Notes: generated by a model not told the origin, from the sequence alone. A DNA stretch of 64,000 bases from Dendrolimus kikuchii (GCA_019925095.2 CM034412.1:10268001-10332000), one strand, 5' to 3'. Shown: positions 26,101 through 41,100, numbered from the stretch's first letter. Made by a program: numbers and translations.

Positions 26101-29100
26101 TGTCAGTGTAGGCGTAAATGATCAAAGTAAATATTTTCAAATGACAGTCAGTAGAAGGTGACTAACTAATAAATCGTAAAAGTTCTTCAGCATTTTTAAA
26201 TGGTAGGGAATGTAAGAAATCAATTAATTAAGATGTGGAAATGTCTGTGGGTTCTTCGGGTTCTCAGATTTTATACTCTGTTGCCGTTGCTGGCCCACGA
26301 AAATGGTCCTATTGACTTGTTGCCAGAATTTATGTTTATAGTACAAAATGATCCTAAGAAGTTATGTTGACTCACAAGTGAAGCTCCCTTGTCTTCGTCA
26401 ATTGCTATAACTATGCTTCCACATCGCTCGTCCTAAGCTGGATGTTCTCCCCATTTTCTTAAACCGCTACGATTCTATACGCAAACGCTTAACTTGCACA
26501 CTTCAGGGATTTGGATTGAGTTGTCAATAGAGGCTTTTCCTCAGCACCAAGACCGCGCGAAGTGTAGTAGAAAAAGTAGGAAAGCGGACCCTGGGCGTCG
26601 GAGTGAATGCTCCGAACGCAACCGGGATTTAACGCTCGGATGATGATGATGATGCTTTTCCTCAGCACCACTATATACTTTTTTTTAATATATAAAATTG
26701 ATTAAATTTGATTGATCCTATTGATTTAATAGCGGTAAAGTCTTGAGCAAAAACGTCGCGGATATTTTTAGTAGTGAATAATTTTAAATTGCTTGCAAAA
26801 CAGCGGTAATTCGGTATCAAGTCGTCCACGGTACGTGGCGGACGCTCCTTCATGCCATTTGTGTCCAAGTTATGGAATGAACTCCCTCCCGCGGTCCCAG
26901 AGCGCTACAATATGGGGCTCTTCAATAAGGTCGTGAACAGATACTTAAAGTCTCAACAAGGTAGGTAACGCATCGGCTCCCTTACATCGCGCCCACAAGC
27001 ATCGCTCGAATTCAAAATACGCGCGTACATCGCGTGCACTACGCCAGACTCACGACTCGCGCGTGATTCTATATTTATATCGCGAGTCGAGATAGATAAA
27101 TCTTTTTCAATTAATAAAAGTAAATCATCAAATGTTTTCACGGATATACGAAAATAGTTATAAAATTTCTTCTCATGTTGTCTTAATTTTGAATACAAAG
27201 TTACAAACATAGGTACTATATTGTGTCATTCTATCATTAAGAATTGGATGTACTAAATACATTCTATTTTCCCTCCGTTTTTGTCTCTTCCAGCGACGGT
27301 AAGCTAACCACAACGTGACCGCTTCGTTCAACTCCATGTTTCGTACTGACTAAATTCGTCCCCAAATGCTCGCGCGTAGGTACGCTCTTTCTGGGCGAAA
27401 TGGTCGCGCGTGATACGCACGAGAGAATCGAGGCGAATTCGCTCCTTCTGGACAAGCTCTTAGTGTTGCAGATGTCCATGGACGACGGTAGCCACCTACC
27501 ACCAGTCCGTTTGCCAGTTTGCCTACAAACATAAAAAAACAAATAAATAAAGTACCTAAATGAAGTGTTTATATTTTTTAGGTTTAACAGTGAAATCGAT
27601 GCTCGGACGGGTTACAAGACTGAGCTTATACTTTGTATGCCCATATGCAACTATGAAGGCGACGTGGTGGGTGTGGCACAGATTATCAATAAGACTGATG
27701 GTAAGTATTGCACACAAATGTAAAAATAGACCCAAAAAAAGATTGTGTGAATGATGACATAATTATATGTGGTGTGACAGAGGACGTATATCAGAATAGA
27801 GGAGTATGGAAGGAAAATACATATTGTGCAGACCCCAAACAGTTGGGAAAAGGTGACAGAAAAGAGAGAAAGGATATCCGTGCAGGAACGGAGAAAGAAT
27901 ACAATTTCTTGCGGCCCGGCGGCCTGTCGTAAGAGGCGACTAAACAACCCACAGCCAGGTGGGTAGGGCATTTACCCGACTGGATGGCTACCACCCCTGG
28001 TCTAGAGCATGTCGCCATAACAACTTTGAGTTGTGTTCCGGCATTAGTGACCAGGTTCCAGTTTCCCTTAAGAGAGCAGCAGCGCATTTGTAGCACCTTT
28101 GGTGTTGCGAATGTCCATAGGCGATGGTAACCGCTTTCCATCCAGTGGGCCGTCTGCCTGTCTGCTGAATTCCTGCAATAATAAAAAAAAAAGAAAAATT
28201 ATGTGGTGATTCAAAAATCAATCCTTAGTTATAAAAATATATTGTAAGTAGTGGGGGATGAATAGGCTGACGACCGTTGGATATTAGATGTCGAACGGCC
28301 AAATCGGGCTGCCGGGCAAACAGGTTGAAATGTTACATAATATTCGCTTGCCTCATTCTTATCTTTGCCCGCCATTTCATTCTTTATATCTGTAATACTA
28401 TTAAATTCTAAACATGTCATGTCTGTATATTGAGGCTATGTAAAAAAAACAACTGGAATAGGCTAATAAAACTACGTTTTAACGGTTTTAAGCGCGGTAA
28501 TTTTATTTGATTTTGATTTTTCCGACGTTTCGGCCACTTTTCAGTGGCCGTGATCACGGAAGACAAAGATGTCAAGTGTCAACGAGTATTGTTAAAGTTT
28601 TATTTAAATTGTGTTAAATTTTTATTTTGGAATAGACTATATAAACGATAGATAGATAACACGATGCAATTTTTTTTAGATTTCTTGTTTGTCGGTTTGT
28701 TCGGCATTTACGTAAAAATTACTGAGCCGATTTCGATGCGGTTTTCTCTGATCGACAGATAATTCTTAGACTTAAAATCTGCGTTATTTTTTATCCTGTA
28801 AATCCCTTGGGCATATTTCTGGAAAAATTGAAAAAAACAATCGAATGCGATTTTGTCACTTTGTACTTTGTATCCCGAAAATCCCGCGGGTATATTCCCA
28901 AGAGCGGTTTGTAGTTGTTCGGGTGCATTAAAATTAGCTTAGTCCGACACAGTTTTCACTAAAAGCATGGCTTACATTTTTTTAATGCTACAGTATACTT
29001 TGTGTCCCGGGAATATCGCGGGAATTTCAAGTCAAGCGTGGACGAAGTTGCGGGCATATCCTAATATAAATAATAAATATAATTATAATAACAGCCCGTA

Positions 29101-32100
29101 ACTGTCCCATTGCTGGGCTTGGGCCTCCCAATGTAGGGGAACGGACAGTTACCCACCACGCTTGTCCAAGGCGGCTTGGCAGGTTTGACACATCGGTCAT
29201 CTCCGATGTTCAGGTTGCATCACGATGTTTTTCCTTCACCGTTGTTAGCACGTGGTAATTGTAACAATATGTACATTAGGTCATAAAACTGCCTAGACAG
29301 TGCATGCGTTCCGGCCAGGATTGAACCCGCACCCTTAGAATTTAGGATGCGTGCGCTAGCCGTAGCGCTACCACGACTTCTGTCCCTATCACGATCTTAG
29401 TATATTTGTAAGTATATCGACTTGCTAGTTTTGAACTATTTTTTATTATAAACAAACCTGACTATGTGAAGTTTAGCGGTGGTAGACTCATGACTTGAAA
29501 TGAATTAATCTGTAAGATTCCATTCTGAAATAAACAAATACATTCTCATGTAAGAAAGAATAGAGAGAGGTAAGCAGTTTATTGTAGCGGTGGAGGAAGA
29601 CTTTTATCGGCAAACAGAAATAGATATCCTCAAGCTAAGGAAGTCACGCTTGAGTTATGACTACGGACAACTCGAGAGCCGATCCCAGACATCCAGATCA
29701 TAGTAAATATGTAAATCTGTGTTCTTCTGATATTTATTATTATTAAATTCCAGGTTCCAAAGAATTTTCACCACGCGATGTGGACGTATTTAGAAGATAT
29801 CTTACCTTCTGCGGGATTGGGATTCAAAACGCTCAGCTTTTCGAGTCATCAGTGTTGGAGTACAAAAGGAACCAAATCCTGTTGGCTTTGGCCAGAAGCA
29901 TATTTGAAGAGCAGAGCAATTTGGAGTGTTTGGTGACGAAGATTATGACCGAAGCTAGGGAGCTGCTGAAATGCGAACGATGTGCAGTATTTATTTTAGA
30001 CACGGACCACTGTGAGTCGGTGAGTTGTAGTTGTTGAAGCAGTCTTTACACGAAATTATCGGCATTTTCGGCTGATGTGTTATAGGTTACTTAAAAACAC
30101 TGCGAGTGTATTTAGCCTAATGTTAAAAACTATTTTAAGATAAATCTCTAATATTTAACCTTTAAGACTAAAACACCACAGATTTACTGCTTGAACTGTC
30201 ACACACGTCTAATTGGGAAGCATCATAAATTTGTGGTTAAATACAGATAATTGAAATGAACGTTGAACTGATGCTTTCTCACTCTAATTACATAGAATTA
30301 GTATTAGAATAAAAGAGACGATATAATTCTCTTGGTTTTGGCGCGGCAATTTTGATGGCAGCTGGCAGCTTGTGGATTTTTTAAATTAAATTTGGCCCTT
30401 ATAGAAGGTTATTTATTTTTTAGAGCCATTTGGAAAGGATAGTTCAAAGGCCTGGTGGTGAAAAGTCGGCAATTCCAGCTCTGCCACCTCCAGCTCCCAC
30501 CAGATTCCATACACTCTTCGAGCTGGGAGCTCATCAATCAAGAACTACGCTTACTCCTCGCCACGATTATAAGTCGACTTTGGCGTCTATTGCTCTAGCG
30601 GTAGGTAGTCATTATATCAAGAGATTCACAGGTGTACCAAAAAATGTACAGACCTATTTTCTGAATATGTATAAGTAGATACTTTGCATGCAGCTTCTCT
30701 CTCGTAAACAAGAAGTCAGGCAAAAAACGAAGTTCTTGTTACAGCTCGAAATCTTTATGTATGTCTTTAGCTGTCCCGGCAGACGTTGTTCTGCCCTGAA
30801 GAAATAAAATTTAGAACCCGATTCCAGCGCCACCTACCGGGTCTAAATGTAAGCTATCCTATCTTTCAAGTTGGATCAAACTGGACACGGTGTGCAAATT
30901 TGATTAAAATCGGTCACGTAGTTTAGGAGTCCATCGCGGACAAACAACGTGACACGTAATTTATATATATTAAGATGTACTACGTGGTTCGAAAGTGCCA
31001 TTATATTATACAGTTGACATTTTCCCCGTATACACTATTACTGCTTAAAAGTTATCAATATCATATGAATATTGTTTAAAAAGGTTAATACATTTTTAGA
31101 AATAAAACAAAACCTTTTAGTTTTCGCTGAAAACTGACTTTTATGTATTATCCTAGCTGTCTCGGCAGACGTCCTGCCCTAAAAAAATAAAAATCTAGGC
31201 CCCGATTCTTGTGCCACCTACCGGTTCCAATTGTGAATCTAAACCATCCGGGGACCCACCCACCCACTTAAACACACAAAAACAAAATCGTCATAATTGG
31301 CTCAGGAGATTGGGAGGATCCTATAACCCGATCCCAGCGCCACCCACCGGTTCCAGTTGTAAATCTAAACCATCCGGGGACCCACTCAAACACACACAAA
31401 AAGTTTAATCAAAATTGGTAAAATCGTTCTCAAGTTATGTGCGTACATACATTTCTACTATTCATTTTTATATATAAGATTAGCGTCCCCGGCACACGTT
31501 GTCCTGCTCTGAAAACATAAAAATCTAGAACCCGATCCCAGCGCTCCCTTCCAGTTCCAACTGTGATTCTAAATGTGGGTCCCCACTCAAATACACACGA
31601 AAAATGTCATCAAAATCGGTAAAGTCGTTCTCTTATGCATTGCCTTTTTTTTCAATCTAATACAATTTAAGTGTAATCTGGTTGTACGTTAATGGTACTA
31701 TGGCAGAAATATTCACACAAACATTGATTTTTATATAGTAAAGACTATCTAAACCCTGCCAAGCTGCGTTGTAGCTGGGTCCGATATAAATGGGCTCAGC
31801 GTAAGATCAGCGCTGATCGACAGACCAGCATTATGTTGAGACTGATGCCCCTTTTAAGTCAAATTCTGTTTTTAAAAGCTTTTATTTAACTTGCAATGGA
31901 TGTTTTTATGTATGTATGCATGTATGAACGTATGTAATTTCGGGTGGAATCTTGCAAATTTGACCAACTTCCCGGTTTCCCATTGAGCTGAAATTTTGCA
32001 CGCATATGTATATCGCGTGACAATGCAATAATATGGTACCATGGAGAGGATTTGATGATGGAATCGGAAGGTGGCCATAGAAACTCTTGTGCTAAACAAC

Positions 32101-35100
32101 ATAGACCTGTCGTGTTTGGGCTCGTTTTACTTGTCTTGGCTAGCACTCTGCGGCTACATGATATCCGGGATCTCAAAAGCTTGTATTTAAAAGCCTTTTT
32201 AAAACAGCTTATTTAAGTTTATATTTGTTAACATACATACATACATAGCTTCACGCCAGTTCCCTTGCGGGGTAGGCACGAACAACAGCTTGTTATTATT
32301 TGTTAACGCTTATTTAATTAAGTGTAACCGTCCTAAACAAATTTTTTTTTCATTCTTTCTAAATTATTATTAAGGATGATTTTACATTGATCCAACTACT
32401 GACTTGGAGAGCGAAATGACTTTAAAATATAAATCGGAATTATGTAAGTTAGTCAGATTTGGTAGCTCTGTACTGACTTCAAATCAATTTACGCGAAGTT
32501 AGTATGAATCAGCACTGTCCTCCTTCGAATTTGAAGTCAATAGCTTGGTCAATGTAATTTTATTTAGTACAAATAAACATGTTAACAATACTGAGCAAAA
32601 TAAAAGATAACTGCATCAATATAAGTCCTAAAATTGGACCCAGACTCAGCGTAATGCTAGCTGCTAAGGCCAGCGCTGTTCTTTCGCCTGGGACCAGCAG
32701 GTAGAGTCACGGAGGAAAAAATGATTGAATTACAATTGGTTTAAAATTTATTTTAATTTTGTAACGACGTGGTAGAGCTAAGCTTAAATCATTATCTTAA
32801 CTCTAGCTCACTGGGCTGGCTCAATTGGTATTGTAACGAGTTGCGAAACTCGAATTAAAATGCCGTTGGAATTATTATAGAGTTCATTAGAACTATACAA
32901 ACACGTATAACACAGGTACAAATATAACCAAACACAACAAATCCAAACGTAATGCAGAAGGTTGTAATTCAATAAAACGCACAAAGTCCGTCACTAAATA
33001 GATTGCCGAATGTACTCAAGTCTTGCTTCGATCGTGGTTATCGCTCGACTGCGTCGTCCCTCAATCGAGGCATTGCTTTATATTGCACTGACCGAATTTC
33101 CTAGAATCAGTTTGTACTTTAAATCCGACACACCTGGCTAATGATTACAATACAACAATAGGCCGTATGCCAATAAGTAAACAAAAGAAGATGACCATAA
33201 AAGAATTTCAGTGCTATTAGTTCAAATGACTACAGGTAATATATGTACTTTGTTTCCGATATGCAGGTGGATTTTATGTTTTTCGGGACCTGAGTTGTAA
33301 CAGTATGATACCACGTTCGGATAGAATATCGACGTAAAACGTATAGCCTTGAACTAATCGTGGTTCGTACAATGAGTGAGAGTTCCGATGTTTTGGGGGG
33401 TAGATTAAAAACTAATTCTAACATTACCCATTGACACTTGACATCATTGTCTTTCGTGATCATGGCTACTGAAAAGGGGTCGAAACGTTAAAATAAAAAT
33501 CAAATAAGATACGGCGCCTAAAACTGTTAAAATTTACATACATACATAACTTCACGCCAGTTCCCTTGCGAGGTAGGCACGAACAACACAGCGCCATTCA
33601 GGCTTATTCTTACACACCTCACTTGCTTCTTTGACATTCATAACTCTTGCCATGCACGCTCGTCTGTTCTTAAGGCTCCTGACATCACCCTCCGCTAGTA
33701 CACGATCAAATTGATCATGGAAGGTGTGTCGTGGCCTTCCACGACTTCTGCATCCATCCACTTTTGCATTATATATGTTTAGTTATTCTTAGTATTCTGT
33801 TAAAATTTAGTTTTAATTATGTTATTACTTTCAGGAAAACGGCTCTCAGTTTACAGATGGTGATATATCAATATTTGAGGCATTCGCCATCTTTTGCGGG
33901 CTCGGCATTCACAATACACAAATGTACGAGAACGCTTGCAAACTTATGGCTAAACAAAAGGTAATTAGTGATTAATTAAAAGGTAAAAAGTTGCATTTTT
34001 ATATTTCCTCGTAATCGGTAAGACTATCTACCTGATGGTAAGTCGGTACCTCCGTCCATGGATATCTGCAACACCGACGGTCTTCATGTGTTGCGTATTT
34101 ACTTCGTTAAGACTTTCGGTCTTATTCATATTGAGTTAGGCTAAGTTTGTAAGCAGGGCCGGATTTACCTTAAGTACTGCCCTAGGGCATCGTGTTACCA
34201 CCCTATTATTAATACCCTGCACTATTTGAGTAAAAGACAATAAATAAATAAATTATGCACTATAACTACACTTCAAAACGTAAATATCCAATGAGAACTT
34301 GATTTTTAAGATTTATCATGAAACCAATAACTTCTGAATTTTTGAAAATCATTGATTTTTATAGCCGAGAGTTGAACTTTTTTTGCTGACACTCCAAATT
34401 TCTCCGCCCTGGGCACTAGCCGCTAGTGCCCCTAGTAAAAATCCATCACTGTTTGTAGGTTTTTTTAAGGTTGTTAATGAAGCCTACAAACTTACTCTGT
34501 TTGAAAAAGTATTTTAATAGGGTTGGGGTTGTCCGGAAGAGATCGCTTTTTAGCGATAAGACCGCCCTTTGTACAAAACTAGATATAATTTTAGTCTTTA
34601 AGTTCATGTTTGTATTGGTGTACAATAAAGAGTTACCTATCTATCTTTAATTTACGCCCTTCCACTAAACTGAAACTAAACACCCCTGCGCATAGTTCCA
34701 AGTTTCTACAGCAATCCTTTTACCGTCAAGGAGCTTTGGAACGCGCTGCTACTTGCTATCAGACAAGCAAAATCGCTACCGATATTTAAAACAATGATCA
34801 GGAAATACCTGTTCTTGGAATATGATGATATTTAAATGAATTTACATATATATATATATGTATCCATAAACATTTACATATTTGTTTATACATGTATTTG
34901 TATGTTATATACTTATATATTAAGTGTATATTTATCTCTATATAAATATAAATGAATTGTAGAAATTTACGTACGCACATAACTGGAGAACAACTTTACC
35001 GATTCTGATTAAAAAAACTGTTTATTTGAGTGGGTCCCCGGATGGTTTAGATTCACAATTGGAACAGGTAGGAGGCGCTGGAATCGGGTTCTAGGTTTTT

Positions 35101-38100
35101 ATTTTTTCAGGGACAAAGTCTGCCGAGACGCCTAGTTTAATATATAAAACATCTGCATATATTGCATTTATATGTATTTGCATTTATTACTAGAATGTAA
35201 GTGTACATGTATTATGTATACCACCATCGCCATTATAATCTCAATTTATTTCTGGGGTTGCCTGGAAGAGATCGCTTTTTAGCGATAAGACCGCTCTTTA
35301 TGCATACTTAGACATAGTTTTAGTAAGTTCTCTTTTTGTATTGGTATGCAATAAAGAGTTATTGACTGTTCTTTTTAAATATTTGGCTTCAATGCAAATG
35401 GCATTGAAATTTGCCAATATCAAAGTGTGAAGAGGCAGATGGAAAAAAAATCTAACAATTTGGCCAGTAATTTATACAGGTTTTCTGCAAACCTTAAGTT
35501 AAATATATAAATATTATACAATATATAGTATTTCTATCTATCTATCTATCATTTAAGAGCTATGCTCTTGTCGGTGGAGCCTCCTCCAATCTTCTCTATT
35601 ATGGGCCAGTTGTTTTACTTCTATGTAAGACACGACACCCACTTTTTCTTTTATTTGATCCATGTATGCTCGCCTTGGTCTTCCCTTCCCTCTCCTTGCT
35701 TCCAATTTACCTTCGATTAACGTGCATAAGAAGGTGTCGTGTCGTAACAAATGGCCAAACATCTTCCCCCTTCTTTCCTCCAGAGTTTTTAAAATTGTGC
35801 GTTTCTCCTTTACCATATCCAGTACTTCTTCATTCGTCTTCTTTTCTTTCCAACTTATTCTCTTCATGCGTCTCCAACACCACATTTCGAATGCTTCTAA
35901 TCTATCGCGATCTCTTTGTGTCATTGTCCATGCTTCACATCCATATAAAGCCATGCTCCAGATATAAATTTTAATTAAACTTTTTTTAATGGATTCTGCT
36001 ATTTTAGACCTAAATAAATAGTTTTTACTAATAAAAGCTCTTTTTGCCATTGTTATTCTAGCTATTATGTCGTCTGTACATCGAGAATCTGAATATAGTA
36101 TTTATAATACAGTAAATAATATAATATACTAGCTGTCCCGGCAGACGTTGTTCTGCCCTATAGAAATAAATTTTAGAACCCGATTCCAGCGCCACCTACT
36201 GGGTCCAAATGTAAGCTATCCTATCTTCCAAGTCGGATCAAACTGAACACGATGTGCAAATTTGATTAAAATCGGTCAAGTAGTTTAATAGTCCATCGCG
36301 GACAAACAACGTGACACGTAATTTATATATATTAAGATTTTATTTATTTATTTCAGGTGGCGTTAGAGTGCTTGTCATATCACGCGACTGCGTCAACTGA
36401 AGACACGTATAAGTTGAGTCAAGAAATAATTCCTTCCGCTGAGATCTACAATTTGTACAGCTTTCAGTTCCATGGTAACTGCTACTCCATATTTCTATTT
36501 ATAGTCAATCTTAAGATCTGATTACATACATACATAACTTCACGCCAGTTCCCTTGCGGGGTAGGCACGAACAACAGAGCGCCATTTAGGCTTATTCCTA
36601 CACACCTCACTTGCTTCTTTGACATTCATAACTCTTGTCATGCATGCTCGTCTGTTCTTAAGGCTCCTGACATCACCTTCTGCTAGTACACGATCAATTC
36701 GATCATGGAAGGTGTGTCGTGGCCTTCCACAACTTCTGCATCCATCCACTTTTGCATTGTATATCTGTTTAGTCATTCTTTCATCCACATGCCCCAACCA
36801 CCGGAGCATTCCTTTCCTTACCTTCACCCCGACACTCTCTTTCAGACCAACTCTCTTTCTTACTTCGGTATTACGAACGCGGTGCGCGAGATTTGATCTG
36901 ATTAGACATCATAATTATACTATTTCCAAGCGTTTATTTTAGTTTTGACCACACCTGACATTCTCTGTTACTGTGACATTGGCCGAATAGAATATATAGT
37001 TAGCCAGTTATCTGGACTTAACATAAGAACAACTGAACAAGCTCGACCGACTTCAAAATGTCTGTATTCGGTTCATATTTGGGTTGCGCAAATATGACCA
37101 TGCTGTCGAATATCGTAAGAAGCTTAAATACCTATTCGCTTTCACCGGAATGTTCACTTGCTCTCTCTTTTGTACTCATCATTTTTGATCCTCGTACTCC
37201 TCCTTATTTAAAGGAACGTTTTGATTTACTTCATCTTTCTCATTCCTGTTATTTGCGTTCTGGTAATAATGTCTCCTTAATGACATCTGTACACACTTGT
37301 TCCTTCGTTGATAACTTTTACACAGTACAGGCTGTCCGTTTATGAAACTCACTACCACTCAACATCAGACAAGCTAAGTCAGTGTCCTCTTTTTAAATCA
37401 TGGTTTATACTTATTTTTGGTCTTCTCAGGTATAGTAGTGCTGCTTATTCTGTATGTTTTATGATATGTTTATATAGTATATAATAAAGAATTTTATTTA
37501 CTTATTTCATAGATTTTGAATGTTTTATATTATTTATTGTCTACACCGCCACCGCCACAATATTAAAACAAGACGCTTTAATATTTTCCTTAGGTTAGGG
37601 GGTTGCTGAAAGAAATCGCTTTAAGCGATAAGGCCGCCCTTTGTTTAGTTTTTAAGACATTAGTTTTAATTTTAGTGAACAATAAAGTGTTTTCGTTCTT
37701 TCATTCATTCAATATAATAGTTTTGACGTTTGCACGTCTATAAGATTACATATATCTTGACAGTAAAGCCCACATGTAACAAACGAGATGTAATATTAAT
37801 GTTATTTAGGTCATGTAATGCATAGATTATTAAACCATCGACACTACGACGTAAATAAATCGTAAGTAATCGATTTGAAAAAATATCCACTTTGTTATTT
37901 TTTTTACTTTATTACATAAATGGATTAATTAATATATATGTAAAATATGTTTATTGAAATATTGATATATTTATTACGCGATATAGTAAGTTTTATCCGT
38001 GCAGGAACGGAGAAAGAATACAATTTCCTGCGGCCGGGCGGCCTGTCGTAAGAGGCGACTAAGCAATCCAACGCCAGGTGGTAGGGCATTTGCCCGACTG

Positions 38101-41100
38101 GATGGCTACCACCTCTGGTCTAAATTGTGTCGCCATAACAACCTTGAGTTGTGTTCCCTTAAGAGCAACTTTGCTGTTGCAAATGTCCATAGGCGATGGT
38201 AACCGCTTTCCATCAAGTGGGCTGTCTGTCTGTCTGCTGATCTCCAGTTTAGCATATAGTTAAATTGATTAAAACTTATTTATAAATGAAGTCTATTTTT
38301 TTACCAAATCGAGTAAGTAACGCATTAGGACATTCCTAATTGATCCGTCATCAAGCTGCCAAAAGTGAAAAGTGTATAAAGCCTATTTTTCATTCGCCTT
38401 CCTTCTCCTTCTTAGGTTATGAAAGAGGATTTTCTTTTTTTTTATGTTTTTTATCTTTTTTTTTGAACGCAACATAGGAGGGAGATGGGGCATCTTTATT
38501 TTTTATCTTCCTTGTTATTTTTCTTTCTCAAAAACTTAATACTAATAAAATTTCACTAATTCTAATACAATCTTGATACTATTCTTATATTTCCCTTGAT
38601 TTTATTACATTTTTAATTTTTTTAAATTTTTACTTATTTTTAACTGCTGCTTTTCTTATTGTCATGATCTGGCATACAGGCAAACGCCCCACTTGATGGA
38701 AAGTGGTTACCGTCGCTTATGGACATTTGCGAAGACAACGCATTGCCAGCTTTTAGGATGGGATGTAAGGAATAAGATAGGAATTCATTAAAATTTTAAT
38801 ATTTTTTTAGACTTCGATCTCTCGGACGAAGACACATGTAGAGCTACGCTACGAATGTTCCTGCAATGCAACCTAGTCGAGAAATTCCATATTCCTTACG
38901 ATGTAAGTAAACTTCGATATTTTTCACAGGGCCGCAGAATTCTTCTCTTCTAAGTACAACATATTGCAAAGCGGTAGTAAATCAAGCTCCTATAGAATAT
39001 CTATTCTGATTATTATCTAATAATCATAAACAAAAATTAAAATAAACAAGTTGGGGATAGGCTGAACAATCATTTTAATATTACTTACTCAATGACACTT
39101 GACATTTTTGTCTTTTGTGATCACGGCGACTGAAAAGTGGTTGAAACGTCGGAATAAAAATCAATTAAAATACCGCGCTTAATACCGTTAAAATGTAGTT
39201 TTATTAGAAGAATTATTTCGCGAATTTCCTTTGTGCATAAACTTATTGTCCCATAGTAGGACTAGGAATGTACATGGTGACTACAGTACTGGTCACTATG
39301 TACATTCCTTGTCTTAATAACGGCCTACCGAAATGGAGTTCGCTGTCTCGCTCACGCAATATCACATTTTTAAAGAAATTGAAATTGAATTGAAATTGAA
39401 TTTATTGAACTGAAAAATGTTACAAATTATACTTGCAGTTACAATAATACTTAATAAACTAAACATTACAGCATACATATAAACATAAATAACTAAATTA
39501 TGTTGACTATATCATGATTATAAATAGCTATTTAAATCGACAATAACAATTTTTAATATGTTCTTTGTATTGCCCGAGTTGTTGAAAGTAGCGCTGTCTT
39601 CCTAGCTAGGTTATAAAATAACCTGTGTTAAGGAGAAACAGCATACTGGACTCCGATAGGATGATACTATAGGGGGGACGGCTAGTCATAATGTTAAAAT
39701 CCATGTTTTATGTTATATATGTAGGTAAGTGATGTGATAGTAGTTGGTGTTTATATTATGCATGTGTTGTTTTTTTTTATATTATGTGGTGTGTTGTGTG
39801 TATGGTACATTATATTATATTATTTGTGATAGTATTATTCTAATAATTTTTCTGTGTCGTCATAACTACTGTTTTGGAGAAATATTCGTAGTGATTTTTT
39901 GCATTTTGCATAAATTAGATCATAAAGAAATACTAACCAACGACAAATACGTATTAAACAAAACTTACCACGGTCTTTCTTGCCGCCGCAGTGCCGGCAG
40001 ATGGTCACGCCACGCTGCCTTCAATGATGTCTTACGGAAGGCGCTTGCCACCAACGTGCCGGCTTTATTGGAGCCGAACGGTATTGCACGTGGCGATGGT
40101 AGGCGTCCCGACGGAATTACTCTAATTCCCTGGCAGCGTGGCAAGCCTTTGGTGCGGGATGCGACCTAAGTAGACACGTTGGCAGCATCCCATTTACCAA
40201 ACACTTCTAGATCAGCCGGTTATATGTTTGTGCCGATTGCTGTTGAGACGCTTGGACCGTGGAATCCTGAGGCAATGAGCCTCTACCAAAATTTATCAAA
40301 ACGACTCATTGACTCCTCAGGTGATCAGAAGGCTGGTGCTTACCTCGGGCAACGGATCAGTATGGCGATCCAGCGAGGAAATGTAGCCAGCCTTCTGGGC
40401 ACTTTACACATAGAAGACCGTGATCTGGGCTAAGTATTCTACTTATAGTCTTGAGGGACTATGGGTAGAACACAATAGCAATAAATTAAGTTCTCTTTTA
40501 TTGTATTAAATGTATCATACAAATTACAGTTAATTTTTAATAATTTTCAGGTCCTATGCAGATGGATACTAAGTGTGAAAAAAAATTACAGACCAGTGAA
40601 ATATCACAATTGGAGGCATGCCTTAAACGTAGCTCAAACTATGTTCGCGATGCTCAAAACCGGTAAAATGGAGAGGTTCATGTCGGATCTTGAGATTTTG
40701 GGACTTTTGGTCGCTTGTCTATGCCACGATTTGGACCATAGAGGGACGAATAATGCTTTTCAAACGAAAACCGAAAGCCCATTGGCGATATTGTATTCGA
40801 CGTCAACTATGGAGCACCACCATTTTGATCAGTGTGTTATGATATTGAATAGTGAAAGCAATAATATATTTCAGGTAATTTGTAGTTTTGAAAAATGGTT
40901 TCATAATCAGCTTCTTTGTCTTTCAACTTATTTGTTAATTAAACCGTTTTGCAGGCTTTATCACCGTGCGACTACAAGGACGTGATGAGGGTCGTAGAGA
41001 CTGCCATTCTGTCCACCGATCTGGCAATGTACTTCAAGAAGAAATCGAAATTTCTAGAATTAGTCGACAACGGGGAGTTTGATTGGCAAAGTCAAGAGAA

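Noticed and set aside
29088..29381. A tRNA gene, from clear A and B boxes
   Set aside because: The boxes begin a 300-base element repeated at 57659-57962, and no full cloverleaf is formed. It is a SINE.
30012..30019. An earlier GTGAGT donor for Pde6 exon e
   Set aside because: It would break the frame with exon f, whereas the donor at 30020 gives the expected CES-SHLERI join.
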